From Spinacia oleracea (taxonomy: Eukaryota > Streptophyta > Magnoliopsida > Caryophyllales > Amaranthaceae): a stretch of 64,000 nucleotides of DNA. The position numbers and the translations under genes are program-made. Position 1 is the stretch's first letter, and each line of letters starts with the position of its first letter. The stretch is from the NCBI RefSeq assembly GCF_020520425.1, contig NC_079490.1, forward strand, positions 53,794,517 through 53,858,516, given 5' to 3'. The notes beneath the pieces are model-generated. The model did no database searches. It was not told the DNA's origin and saw only the letters and a program-made list of their open reading frames with translations. Positions 1 through 12,128 of this stretch are shown in pieces.

Positions 1-39
1 AGAAAATTGAATCCTTGAGTGAGGGTTCTTTATTTGCAG

Positions 40-249
40 GTTGATATGGAAGAAGCTAAAACACAAGAGAATGCAAAACTTTAAGTCGCATTGCAAAAAG
101 TGGAGGTTAATTTTAAGGAAACTAAGGAGTTTCTTGAGAAGGAGCACGAGGTTGCTAAGAAAGTAGTTGAACATGTACCTGTTATACAGGAAATGCCAGT
201 TGTTGACAGTGTTTTGGTGGAGAAGCTTACTGCTGGAAAAGAGAATCTA
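40..249 (+). pseudogene. Myosin XI-like coiled-coil exon fragment, broken
   Basis: Reading from 40 after a pyrimidine-rich TTTGCAG acceptor gives a charged helix beginning VDMEEAKTQENAKL. A TAA stop at 82-84 follows, then the frame continues with KETKEFLEKEHEVAKKVVEH and VPVIQEMPVVDSVLVEKL. Spacing and wording match the end of the IQ/coiled-coil part of plant class XI myosins, just before the globular tail; this is family knowledge, not a search. At the stop the family normally has a glutamine, so CAA to TAA is the likely lesion. No neighbouring myosin exons are seen, so this is an isolated exon. A CACTA right end lies at 3472, so a transposon-captured copy is possible, but the other end of that element is not visible. 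Confidence 0.7.
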
Positions 250-738
250 ATGGTGCTATGTTAGTTGTTTTCTGTGTTACTTCTCGGATTTAACTTCTTG
301 AACACCTGATGCAAAATAAAAGGTTAACAACATACATAATTAGCGAAAGCTCTAATTAAGGCCAATTGTCAAAGTATCATATACAGAAAGATCTAATTAA
401 CGCCCACACTAATTTATCAACAAAAAAATTAAGAACTCCCAAATTGAGCTAAAATTCCAACATTTACCTCAAAAGATTAGGAAAAAGAGACAAGAACTAA
501 GTTTCCAAATGTATGGCTTGCTACTTAATTTATGAAGTATTATAATTGCGAATCACATAAGGAGAATACATGTATACCTAAAGAGGTATGACACAACACA
601 CACATTATTGGCAAATGAAAAAACCGAGCACGTCGTGCCAAACAGCCATTATTGAAGGAATTTTGAGCCAAATTGGAGTGTGCTTGCTTTCGGATCTTAC
701 TCCTGTCATACAAGAACGTGCAAGTGACCACTTTAGAG

Positions 739-842
<104 letters not shown>

Positions 843-1752
843 AGCTACAATGTGCTAATAAGTGATCGGTTTTTAAAGGCTTGATTAAGCATTGGTTGAG
901 TTTTTGAAGGCAATCAAGTGGGAAATTTTCAGAGATGATGTAAATAAATAAAAAAAGTTGGACAAATAACCTGAACACATCCTTAGAGATACAAAATCAC
1001 TCCAAGGTCTCCAACAGAATTGACTGTGAGCTGAACCAAACTTGAATAACATGAAGATACTTAAAGTTATTAAACTTGATGACCAAAGTCTATAGTACTA
1101 AGCATATTAAGGACCCAACTCACAAACTTTGAAACAATGATTTAATGTCAATCCGAAAAGAAATAAAAAAAAAAAAAGTAAATATGAGATATAAAGGATA
1201 AACACAAAAGGAGTAAATTCACAAATCCCGATTATGATCAAATGCAATTCTGCCAATTCAGCAACGAGTCAAGATAATGTAAATTAAACTTGCTAATGAC
1301 TAAAACAAAAACAGAATATAAAAATGATATATTATCATACTGATAATTCCAATTGTAGATTGATTTCTATGAAAATAACTTTAATTGTGAACTGATATTA
1401 AAGTACTCTATTAAATATATAAGATATTCAATTCTTGTTAATAACCATTCACAATACTTATTAATGGATTAATAATTAACTAATAAGTTAACTCACCAAT
1501 CTCCTGTCATAGAAAACTACCGGCCACCTCCGCCAATCTCATTACCTTTTTCAATGTCGCCCCATTTTTCTCAAGCCTTCGGAGTCCCTGTCGAAGCCGG
1601 TTGAGATGAGAAAGGACCCTCTGCAAATATGCGGAAGGAGAGTAGAATTTAGGTTTGCAAAAAATTATCCAGTGACCCCTCGCCGCCATGGTATTCGGGA
1701 ACAAAGAACTAGAGAGGAAATTTTTTATCAATTAGGTTTTAGAGGGTTCAGA

Positions 1753-1816
1753 ATGTTTTGCGAGATTTTATTCAGAGAGTTTTGTGAGATTCTATTCAGA
1801 GAGTTTTGTGAGATTA
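1753..1816. repeat. Short tandem repeat, 24-bp unit
   Basis: About 2.7 copies of a 24-bp unit built on GAGTTTTGTGAGATT followed by CTATTCAGA. No function is evident. Confidence 0.8.
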
Positions 1817-3339
1817 ACATAAACCATAGCCACCACAAGCCTAAGACATGATATCCTATCTTATACTAGAACTAAGGAACAACAATAGTCGAGTGAAAGC
1901 CTTCTGACATTCAGTAACAACTAAAGGAATAAATATAGCAGCAGGCCGGCTTATTCTTATTACTGGTCAGCTTTAAAGGGCATGAATTCAAGAGGAAAAA
2001 CAAAAAGTCCAGGGATGGTATAACTAAATAGAAGCTGAAAAGAAAACCTGAAAAACATCTTTATAGACACAAAAGACTCCGACGGAGCTAGGTGAGAGAA
2101 AAACCAAACTTGAAAGACAAAACTCTAAGAATTATGCATATGGAGCAATAGTTTTAATGAGAATTGAGTTACATGTTGATGATTTCCAGTCAACAAATCT
2201 TTGGTTGGTCAAAGTTAAGTGCAAAACTTGTAATTTTACATAAGCTAAGAGAACCGAACTTATATATCAAATAGAACAATAAAAGACTACCAATAATGTG
2301 AACAATTAAAGGCATCATGTAAGAGGACACTAACTTTCGGTAATGATTGCAACAATCGACAAATAAATCATAAGATCACATAATAAGAACTTTATAACCT
2401 ACAATTTAATGTAAAAATTACAAATAAACATGATAAAAAAAGTAAAATAAAATCTTAGATCGAGTACCCAAATTAATGTCATGAACATACCAAAACGTAG
2501 AATAATCCTTTCCATGTCGTGATGTCGATCTCGAAAAGTTGATGAGTTTCCAAGCTCCTACTCCTGCAGCTTTAGGTGAATCAATAACTCACTATAGTAG
2601 TATAAAGTATCTCAGAATCAATATTATAGATTACAAGAACCTTAAAAGTTACAATTACAGAGTGAAAGAAACATATGGGAACCAAGAAATTCGTTAATCA
2701 ACCTTCTGTTTCGGATAAATGGACATAATCTCGTTATAACTAGTGCAAATGGGCATAGCTTCACAACTTGTAGCAAAAATTGATTTACCCAAATAACGAA
2801 TTGGTTAAATTGGAATTGAACTTTACATTAGCAAACCAATAAACAATAACCCATATATGTAAGTAGCAATTAATAATGCGAAATAATTCATAGCCATATA
2901 CAAAACCTAGATTCATGATTAATTTGCGTGAAAAAGGAACACAAGTTTAAGAGCAAACCCAAAACCTAAATCCTCTTGTTTAGGAATAGAAATCGCAATT
3001 TAGGAACAAATAGGCAAAATACCAATGGAAAGATGCCTCCTGAAAGCTGCTTGCAGATTCGGCGGGGAGAGATGGAGATACAACCACATCTGAACTCAAC
3101 TTCCTCAATCACTTGAACCAAAAAACTAAATCGACCCTCGGATCCCAATTTGAAGGGGGAAAATCACTGAAGTAGATAGGAAAGAGAGAGAGCGGTATAG
3201 TATGTATTCCATATAAGGATTAGAGAATCATACATTTGGGTTTTAGGTTGAAATTTGAGGCAGCCTTTGTAATTTGTAAGTTAATAGTCGAGCTCCAGAA
3301 ATGGGAAATAACGATGAACAAATTTATTTATATTTTCTT

Positions 3340-3472
3340 TTTTCTTTTCCTGCTCATCAATTACGAGGAACTTAATTTCTTCTCGTAGTATTTCAGCGCG
3401 CAAATCATTTAACGATTGACTCTTGACTTTGTCGTTAATATGTTGTCGTTAGATGTCCATATTCTAGTAGTG
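3340..3472. mobile_element. Right terminus of a CACTA-type transposon
   Basis: The stretch ends in ATATTCTAGTAGTG; its reverse complement begins CACTACTAGAATAT, the usual CACTA (En/Spm) terminus. Inside it are short repeated GTCGTTA-type motifs, as expected of a subterminal region. I cannot find the matching left end, so it lies before the window or is lost. It stops only 39 bp from the left end of the next CACTA element. Sequence to its left, including the myosin fragment, may be cargo. Confidence 0.6.
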
Positions 3473-4466
3473 ATAGAAACAACTAGGTTCAAAGAATATT
3501 GAGTTTAAAATCACTACTACAAAAATGAGCTAAAAAATCACTACATATTAGAGATATATGGTTTCTTAGATAAAATTAAATTCATTGTATTTATAATGGG
3601 GTCAAAGATACCGTAATTATTTGAAAACCAATATCTCCTTTAGTTGTTATTAAGAGAAAAAATGATGGCTTTTATTATTTTAAAAATAGTTTCTTTTTAT
3701 TGATCACCTTATAAGAATCAAAACCACCCACTTAGATTAAAAAAAATAAACCGACACCAACTCTCCACCCTTTTCCTTTCTTTCTTACGGAGTATATTCT
3801 ATTTTTATTTTGTTTCCTTGTCATTTTCCATTCACAACTCCCCTCTCTAATCTGCTCATTCTCTTCCTACATATTGAGAATTTGTAATCTATTACTTGTT
3901 CTGTTTACTATGCGAAAAGCATCAAATACGACTACCACTGCAATGAATTCGTCCTCCCTACTCCGGTTAGTTTAGATCTACTTTATGTCAACCGATTTAT
4001 ATTTTCTTGGATTTAAACTGGTGTTTTTTAGTCGTCATTTATATAGGTCTTGATCGCAAATTTTGTTTGAATTTACAGCGAATTAAAGCAGGTGATTGCA
4101 AAATTCGGTGAAATTTGAGTACAAACTGCGTGATCCGAACTGCAAAATTCGAGCTCCATTGCGGTGACTTTTGTGGCGTCATTTTAGAGAACTCTATACG
4201 GTCCAGATCTTAACAGTAGCACAAGATGATCAATCGACCAGAACCGATCAATGTCAAGTCAAGGCGTCAAATTAGTTCTTTTCCGTAAGACTCCGGCGAG
4301 ACAGTATTCAGGAATAGATTATTATTTTTTTGAAAAAAAAATTCCACAAAGTATAGACTTCTTTGTATTTCTAGTTATAATGTGTATTATTTATTCAATG
4401 TATTACGATGTCATTAGAAATTTGTGGGAATTAATTAATGTCCTGTTTGTTATGATTATGGAATTG

Positions 4467-6056
4467 CGCAAATTTTTGGCTATACCCGGGTACATCCAAA
4501 GCTGGCTGTACCCCTATCCAAAACGATGTCGTTTTGTGTTATTTAAAATGAACATTAATATACTGGTACAAAAATGAACATTTACTATTTCGGAAATGAA
4601 CATTTATTTATTTATTTGGAATGAACATTTACTATTTTGAAAATGAATATTTATTTATTTATTTGGAAATAAACTACAAAAATGAACATTTACTATTTCG
4701 GAAGTGAACATTAATAATTTATTTGGAATGAACATTTACTATTTTGGAAATGAACATTTATTTATTTATTTAGAAATAAACAATATAGGCGCTTGTAAAA
4801 ACATAAAAGACCAATGAAATGAACCATTTCATTATGAACATTAACCATATATTTATTGTGAACAAAATAAATAAACAAGAAAGAACAAATAATTCAACAA
4901 AAAAGAACAAACAATATAAAAAAGAGCATAAAATTCCAGAAAAAAGAACAACCAATACAACAATTATGAACAACTTTATGATGAATTTTAAAGCCAACAT
5001 GAAAGAACAAACAATACAACAAGAAAGAACAAATACTGGTACAAAAATGAATATTTACTATTTCGGAAATGAACATTTATTTATTTATTTGGAATGAACA
5101 TTTACTATTTCGGAAATGAACATTTATTTATTTATTTGGAAATAAACTACAAAAATGAACATTTACTATTTCGTAAATGAACATTTATTTATTTATTTGG
5201 AATGAACATTTACTATTAGGGAAATGAACATTTATTTATTTATATGGAAATAAACAATATAGGCGCTTGTAAAAACATAAAAGACCAATGAAGTGAACAA
5301 TTTCATTATGAACATTAACCATATATTTATTGTGAACAAACAAATAAACAAGAAAGAACAAATAATTCAACAAAAAAGAACAAACAATATAAAAAAGAAC
5401 ATAAAATTCCATAAAAAAGAACAAACAATACAACAACTATGAACAATTTTATGATGAATTTTAAAGCCAACATGAAAGAACAAACAATACAACAAGAAAG
5501 AACAAACAATAAAGCAGATAATTATTATGAACAAACCAATAAACAAGAAAGAACAAATAATTCAACAAAAAAGAACAAACAATATAAAAAAGAACATAAA
5601 ATTCCAGAAAAAAGAACAAACAATACAACAATTATGAACAATTTTATGATGAATTTTAAAGCCAACATGAAAGAACAAACAATACAAAAAGAAAGAATAA
5701 AAGATTAATGAAGAGTTTAATTATGAACATTAACCATATGATTATTATAAACAAACAAATAAACAAGAAAGAACAAACAATATAAAAAAGAACATAAAAT
5801 TCCAGAAGAAAGAACAAAAAATACAACAATTATGAAAATTTGATGATGAATTTTAAAAATAACATGAAAGAACAAACATTACAACAAGAAAGAACAAACA
5901 GTACAATAACAATGAACAAACAGTACAATAAGAATGAACAAACAGTACAATAAAAAAGAACAAACAGTCGACAAGAATGAACAAACAATATGAGCGCGTC
6001 GTTTTTGGGGGGTACAGCCAGAGCTGGCTGTACCCGGGTACAGCAGTTAGCGATTA
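4467..6056. mobile_element. Mutator-like foldback element, 1.6 kb
   Basis: The ends share an inverted block around TACCCGGGTACA with a nearby GCTGGCTGTACCCC block. The element is bounded by the 9-bp direct repeat ATGGAATTG (4458-4466 and 6057-6065), the duplication size of Mutator-like elements. The right arm also holds a perfect hairpin around 6010-6036 (GGGTACAGCCAG with its complement). The interior is AT-rich, built from AATGAACATTTA and AAAGAACAAACAATA repeats, and codes for nothing convincing. A relative is seen at 23179-23655. Confidence 0.75.
4560..5520. repeat. 474-bp internal tandem duplication
   Basis: The marker CAATATAGGCGCTTGTAAAA occurs at 4781 and again at 5255, 474 bp apart, with matching flanks on both sides. 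A third, partial copy of the AAAGAACAAA part follows to about 5860. Confidence 0.8.
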
Positions 6057-6237
6057 ATGGAATTGATATTAATATATTATGGTTCAACTTTTGATTTTGG
6101 TGGTGCATTTGGGTATATCAAAGAGTGACAAAAATTGGGATATATCAATGTTGTTAACCGTCTTAAATCTATAGAAGGAAGGATACATCCTAAAAATATA
6201 CGTATTTTTTTAATCACAAATTCTTTTATTTACAATA

Positions 6238-9200
6238 GGTGTACAATAAATATTGTATTTACACTAATATAAACCTGGTCCATGCTAACTTAGCATGGAC
6301 CAGGGCAACGGAGTAATTTTTATGGGTAACCTATGTAACTGTCACGTGACAGTTATTTTGTAATTTTAAATAGTAACTATATGCGTATTACAGTAACTAT
6401 GTGATTTAAAGAGTTACTATGTGTTTTGAAGAGTTTTAATGCGATTTGTGTCTAGCCCACTTTATATACGTTTTAAGCTTTTTTATTTTTCAAAATTTCA
6501 GATCTACATTCTGTTCATTCTCTTTCATTTTCTCTCTCTTCATTTTCTCTCTATGCTTTTCAAAATTTAGCCCAAATTTCTAGGTTTTGTTCGATTTTTT
6601 CGTAATTATCTTATAATTCTTATGATTGGATCTATTTGATGAGGAAAAATTGGAGGAAGTAGTAGATCAAGAAGGAGGTTCGTCGTTGCCGAAATCGAAT
6701 CGAAGAATTTGCGCTCGCCTACAAATCTTCGCAAGAATTTTTAGAGATCACATCTCAGTTTGTTGTTTTTTAAAGAATTTTAAGTCTATTTTTATTTAAA
6801 ATTGAAAACATTTGTTGTTTTGAAGAAATTAATGTTTGTGTTTTACCGAAGTATCGTTTTCACTTCGCGAATTCAATCAGTGACTTCACGATTTTAAATA
6901 GTAACTATATGATTAATACAGTAACTATATGGTTTAAAGAGGTACTATGTAATTTTAATGGTTACTATATGTGTACAATAGTTACTATATTATTTTAATG
7001 GTTACTATATGTGTACAACAGTTACTATATGTGTACAACAGTTATTATTTTGTTGAGTGATTCAAAATGTTTGTTGTTTTGTTGAAATTAGGGTTAGTGT
7101 TTCACATAGTTAGTATATAAATGATATAGTCACCTTTAATTTATGTTGCGAATTAGTGTTTTTAATAGTCACTGAAATGTTCGTTGTGTTTATGTTAGTA
7201 GTAGTTTTTAGAGTAACTATACTTTTTTTAAAAGTTACTATAACTTTAAAACAGTAACTATGTGTTTAAAATAGTCACTATATTTTTTAGAAAGTTATTA
7301 TAAGTTTTAAACAGTAACTATGTGTTTAAGATAGTTATTATGTTATGAACAGTTTATAGTGACTTTTTGATAAATAATAGTTACTATACGATTACATTAT
7401 GTACTATGTTATTTAGAGTATGTATTTGTCCGCTTCTTAGATAGTGACTATATGATTATAATGGTTACTATACGTGTTCAATAGTTACTATATTTTGATA
7501 ATAGTCACTATATGTTTTATATAGTTATTATATGGTTTATATAGTTACTATATATTTGATATTTGTATAAGAAAATAATACGAAGTATCAATCACATGTT
7601 ATTTCAGGTCCTAAAGTTCCACTATCTAGTGACGAATCTCCAAAAATACTTTACAATATCATTTGTATAAGAAGAAATAATGCCTTAAATTTAGAAAAAA
7701 GAGACAAAGGCTGTGAACTTTAAGAATTGATGCAACAAAGCACAAGAGGTAGAAATAGTGTTTGTTGTTTGGGTGAAATTAGGGTTAGTGTTTCATATAG
7801 TTAGTATATAAATGATATAGTTACCTTTAATTTATGTTGCGAAATAATGTTTTAATAGTCATTGGAATATTCATTGTGTTTATGTTAGTAGTAGTTTTTA
7901 GAGTAACTATATTTTTTAAAAAGTTACTATAACTTTAAAACAGTAACTATGTGTTTAAAATAGTTACTATTTTTTTAGAAAGTTATTATAAATTTAAAAC
8001 AATAACTATGTGTTTAAGATAGTTACTAGTTTATAGTGACTTTTTGATAAATAATAGTTACTGTACGATTACATTATGTAATATGTTATTTCGAGTATAT
8101 TTTTGTCTGCTTCTTAGATAGTGACTATATGATTATAATGGTTACTATATTTGTACAATAGTTACTATACTATAATAATAGTCACTACATGTTAAGCTAG
8201 TTGTTGTGTGATTATAATGGTTACTATATGTGTACAATAGTTACTATATTATTATATTAGTTACTATATGTTTGAAATAGCTACTATGTTTATTTTATCA
8301 TGATGTGTTAGCATATGTTTATTCTCTTCAATAGTTACTATATTATTTATATAGTTACTATATGTTTGAAATAGATATTATGTTTATTTTATCATGATTT
8401 CTTACCATATGTTTATTTTCTTTAATAGTTATTGTACGTTTTATATAGTTACTATATTTTTGAAATAGGTACTATGTTAGTTTATTATGTTATGTGCATG
8501 TTTTTATGTTATTCTATATTTTTAATGATATAGTTACTGTATTATGGATAGAGTTACTATATTATTATCACATCAACTATGTCTGCAACTCTGTGACTAA
8601 ATGACCATCAATAATATTTATAGGTATTATATCTTGTATTATAGTAACTATATGTTTGCTATAGTTTTTTATGTATATTATAATGTTCTTTTCATGTTCT
8701 TTGTTGTCTTCTATGTTATTAGTAATAAGAGTTACTATTTCATGTTCTTTGTTGTCTTCTATGTTATTAGTAATAAGAGTTACTATGTTATGATCACAAC
8801 AACTATATGATCATAACAATAACTATATCTACAACCTTGCTCGTATATGACTATCATTAATATTAAGAGTTACTATATCATGTATAATAGTAACTATATA
8901 TTTTTAATAGTTATTATCTTATCATTATGTTCTTTTTATGATCTTTCTTTGTACTCCATGTTATTATTAATAAAAGTGGCTATATTATTTTGACAGTAAC
9001 ATATGACTATAACAATAACAATAACTATATATGCAATTCTGCAAGTATTTTACCATCGTTAATTGTAAGAGTTACTATATGATGCATAATAGAAACTACA
9101 CGTTTTACATAGTTACTATGTTATTTTTTCATATTTAAATGTTAAATTATTAACTTAGTTTAAATATTATTGATTCAGAAATACAAAGATGATGCACCCA

Positions 9201-10035
9201 GAATTGAAATCGTGCAAAGAATAAATTCTGCAAGGAAAACAAAAGCAGGAGGAGAAGAAGAAAATCCTGACAACAATGGAAACCAAGAACGTGGTAGAGG
9301 AAGGACATGATGTGTTGGTGGAAAAAAAGAGACGTGGTCCACGTGGACGTGTCGATTAGTATTTTTTTAGTTCAAAAAACATTTGAGTTTAACATGGTTT
9401 ATTTAATAGATGCAAAGAATTAGAATGTCGTAGCTAAAACAACTAACCAAGTAGTTAATGTTTTCTTTATTATTGTTCAAGAGTTATAATTACTGTTACT
9501 TTTGATATAGTTACTCTTTTATATTTCAGTAATTATGTGATATATAATTGAAAAAATTACTATATGACCTCTAAACCATCTATATCATATTGTTTATTTT
9601 TATAATATAGTAATTGTTTTTCAGCTAAAGTTATTTTTCTATATAATATAGTTAATCTTTGGATAGAATAATTGTTCTCATCGAAATTACTATATTATTA
9701 TTATTATTTATTTCATAGTTACTATTCTGAAAATATAGTTACTTTACAGAACCTATAGTTTCTATAATTTACTCTTTTTGTCTGCAAGAATGAATATATA
9801 GTAGTAATTGTTTTACAGTTAAAATTACTTTTCTATATGATATAGTTACTCTTTGAATAAAATAGTTATTCTTATCATTATTATGTTCATAGTTATTATT
9901 CTGGAGATATAGTTACTTTACAGAACCTACAGTTTCTATAATTTACTCACTGTTAAAATTACCTAATTACCCTAATCCATGGTAATCTTATGGTGGACCG
10001 GGTCCATGCAAGTGAAATTGTAAATATTGTACACC
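6238..10035. mobile_element. Inverted-repeat block, 3.8 kb, possible foldback transposon
   Basis: It starts GGTGTACAATAAATATTG and ends with the imperfect inverse (reverse complement GGTGTACAATATTTACAA). Both arms then carry a GGTCCATG/GCATGGACC segment. In the left arm this forms a perfect 15-bp stem hairpin at 6274-6304. No matching target duplication was found, so the exact borders are uncertain. Exon-like pieces occur near 6630-6760 and 9176-9345 (the latter lysine- and arginine-rich), but no frame is intact. Most of the interior is the repeated motif field described separately. Confidence 0.6.
6330..9960. repeat. Dense GTTACTATATG-like motif field
   Basis: Dozens of copies of AGTTACTATATGT or its variants (GTAACTATATG, GTCACTATA, GTTATTATA) occur every 20-40 bases over 3.6 kb. 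The field contains a direct duplication of about 690 bp: the ATTAGGGTTAGTGTTTCA segment at 7087 recurs at 7778. It also contains a 52-bp double repeat near 8690-8790. It is neither a simple microsatellite nor coding. Confidence 0.85.
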
Positions 10036-10596
10036 GGAGTAAAAGTTAACTCAAAATGCTTAAAAGTTAAGCATATATATGTAAAAGTTATCTATTTTTA
10101 AATGATAAATTTTTTTCATTTTAGTAAAACTTATTTCTTCAAAATCACTAATAATGTATAAAATTAATAATTTAACCCTTTAAAATATTTATGTATCAAT
10201 TTTTTTTACAAATATAAAAGTTAATCAAAACTAAGTTAAAGTTACAAAAAAAAATGGTTAAAGTTATCTTGGTGTACAATAAATTTATTGTGCACATTGT
10301 GCACGCAAGACCTTTTGTTTTTTAATTTAAAAGATGATCAAAGAAACCGGGTTTCTAACAGACGGGATATTTTCCCTCCCCATCAAAGAAACCATGTATC
10401 TAAGAAGATTGGGTCCTTTTACGTTATTATTTAATAAGAATAAAAGAAACAAAGAAACATGATATCTCTTAAATTAGGTTTCTTAGTTCTACTTAAGAAA
10501 CCATACTACTTAAGAGACCTATCACCTAGACACCACACTAATTGCGGTCTCTTAGACTTATTTGGTACAGTTTCTTAGCCCATTTTTCTAGTAGTG

Positions 10597-11091
10597 AATT
10601 GCCATTCAAATCAAGCACTTACAAAAATCTTGAAACCTAAGATAGTAGGTTTCTGCCAAAGCGAGGTGCTATTTTAGTATTCCTAGGTGGTAAGGCATCC
10701 CAAAGGAGCATGTTGATTGTGGTTGCAACTCAAGCAATATTGGTACATATTGTGGCAAAATAATAAATTATGGCATTAATTTATTAACCAAGAGTAGTTT
10801 GGAATTACTAGTAATTGGTTTTTGCTTACCTAAAATCTTGAAAGGATTAAGACAACCCAAAGCATGCTTCAGACTTAGAGACTTTTAGGGTCTTGGAATC
10901 GTTTCATTCATTTTGGACTCTGTATTTAGTGCATGAATGAAAGGTTTAATAGCAAATTCTCAAAGGCAAGGAGACTAATAGTGTATCTTGGATGCTATTT
11001 TTCTTATAGTGATCTTCATGGTTATTTTCAAACTAAAACATGAATGGTAGACCAATTGGACCTCATATATTCAGAATACTGGGTAGTTTTG
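10597..11091. other. Spacer between two CACTA elements
   Basis: About 495 bp between the right end of CACTA 1 and the left end of CACTA 2. No gene is seen. It may be part of the decayed Copia element that resumes after 16450, with CACTA 2 inserted into it; this is inference. Confidence 0.4.
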
Positions 11092-11522
11092 CACTACTAC
11101 AAAAACAAGGAAAGAGACCCCTCCAAAAAGGCCTAAAAGACCCTTTGAGAGGGGGTCTCTATCTCAAAGGTCTCTTTGATAAAGAGACCCCGTCATATGA
11201 GGGGGTCTCTTTGTTAAAAATAAAAGACCTCTTAAGTAAGAAAGGGGGTATGTTATGTAAGACAGGACAAAATTAATTCTGAAGAGGAATAGACCCCATA
11301 TCTAAGATATGAGGTCTCTTTGTTTATTTCACATAGACCCCATGTAAGATAACAGGTCTCTTTGTTCATTTCACAGAGACCCGCTAGGTAGTTCATTTCA
11401 CAGAGACCCGCTAGGTAAGATAACAGGTCTCTTACAAATGCCTACCGTTGTTCCATAAAATATATCTGCATCTAAATACTATTTATTATCTTTCAATAAT
11501 GCACTAAAAATAAAAATGACCA

Positions 11523-11910
11523 TTTTTTTTTTGGTAAATAGAAATTTATTACCAAAAGGTAGAGTACAGGAAGAACAAACAAAGAAACACCAGAAAACAC
11601 TAAAAACAAAGGCAAAGCAGCCTGCAAAACAAATAAAAGAAACAATGAACAACACAAGCAACAAAGCTGAAGAAGAAGCAGCAAAGGAACACCCAGCTTG
11701 TGCAAAGAAGCGCAACAACCAAGCAGCAGAACCCAGCTTGAGCAAAGAAGCTGCCAGCCTGCATAGAAACAGCAAAACCAACAGTCCTTCCCCCCAAAGC
11801 AACACCCTGCAAAAACCAGAAGCTAGAAGAAGCAGAGGCAAACACCAGAAGAGCAACATTGCACACAGTAAACAAACACCAGCAGCACTAAACTACAGAG
11901 ATTATAGAGT
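11523..11910 (-). mobile_element. Possible 3' end of a LINE or other retroposon
   Basis: On the minus strand this stretch ends in GGTAATAAATTTCTATTTACC followed by an A-tract, the form usual at the 3' end of plant L1 LINEs. The body is low-complexity, lysine- and glutamine-rich in one frame, and resembles no protein family. A clear target duplication was not found. Confidence 0.35.
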
Positions 11911-12128
11911 ACAGAAAGTCAGTAGTTTTTCCTTCAGTAAAATTCTGATATGAGTGGTGATCTGAATCGTCTGCAGAATCTGATGACAGGTCTGAAAACA
12001 TTGCTGGAACCTCCTTTGGTTTCTTAGGGCGCTTAGCATTCATGGGCTCTTCAAAATTCTTCAGAAGCTCAGGTGGAGATACTTGGTCGAACTCAGCCTC
12101 GAGAACAGCAATTGAACGTTCACATCTG
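11888..12128 (-). pseudogene. Captured exon, acidic-tailed protein, family unknown
   Basis: After a GTGACAG acceptor at about 12129 the minus strand is open for about 80 codons. It reads CERSIAVLEAEFDQVSPPEL, then a basic NAKRPKKPKE stretch, then an acidic serine-rich run (SDLSSDSADDSDHH). It ends at a TAG at 11888. Composition is protein-like and unlike the AT-rich surroundings. It lies inside CACTA 2, so it is probably a host exon picked up by the transposon. The last codons may already belong to the retroposon-like sequence next to it. I do not recognise the family. Confidence 0.45.

Larger units (their letters stand above)
3512..10596. mobile_element. CACTA transposon 1, non-autonomous, 7.1 kb
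   Basis: The left end CACTACTACAAAAATGAG and the right end (reverse complement CACTACTAGAAAAATGGG) are imperfect inverted repeats. They are flanked by a 3-bp direct duplication AAT (3509-3511 and 10597-10599), the size typical of CACTA elements. Repeated GTTTCTTAG-like motifs lie just inside both ends. I find no transposase frame. Two large inverted-repeat elements (4467-6056 and 6238-10035) fill most of the interior. The region 3770-4250 looks like a 5' UTR and first exon of an unidentified gene. Confidence 0.88.

Noticed and set aside
4251..4577. A 108-codon frame with hydrophobic stretches
   Set aside because: Spans the border of the foldback element at 4467, so it cannot be a single gene.
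9176..9345. Lys/Arg/Gly-rich exon-like segment in the motif field
   Set aside because: A stop interrupts it, the frame is short, and I could not tie it to a family.
11516..11953. A 145-codon frame rich in Lys, Gln and Ala
   Set aside because: Low-complexity, overlapping a retroposon-like tail; no domain, and equally long frames on the other strand.
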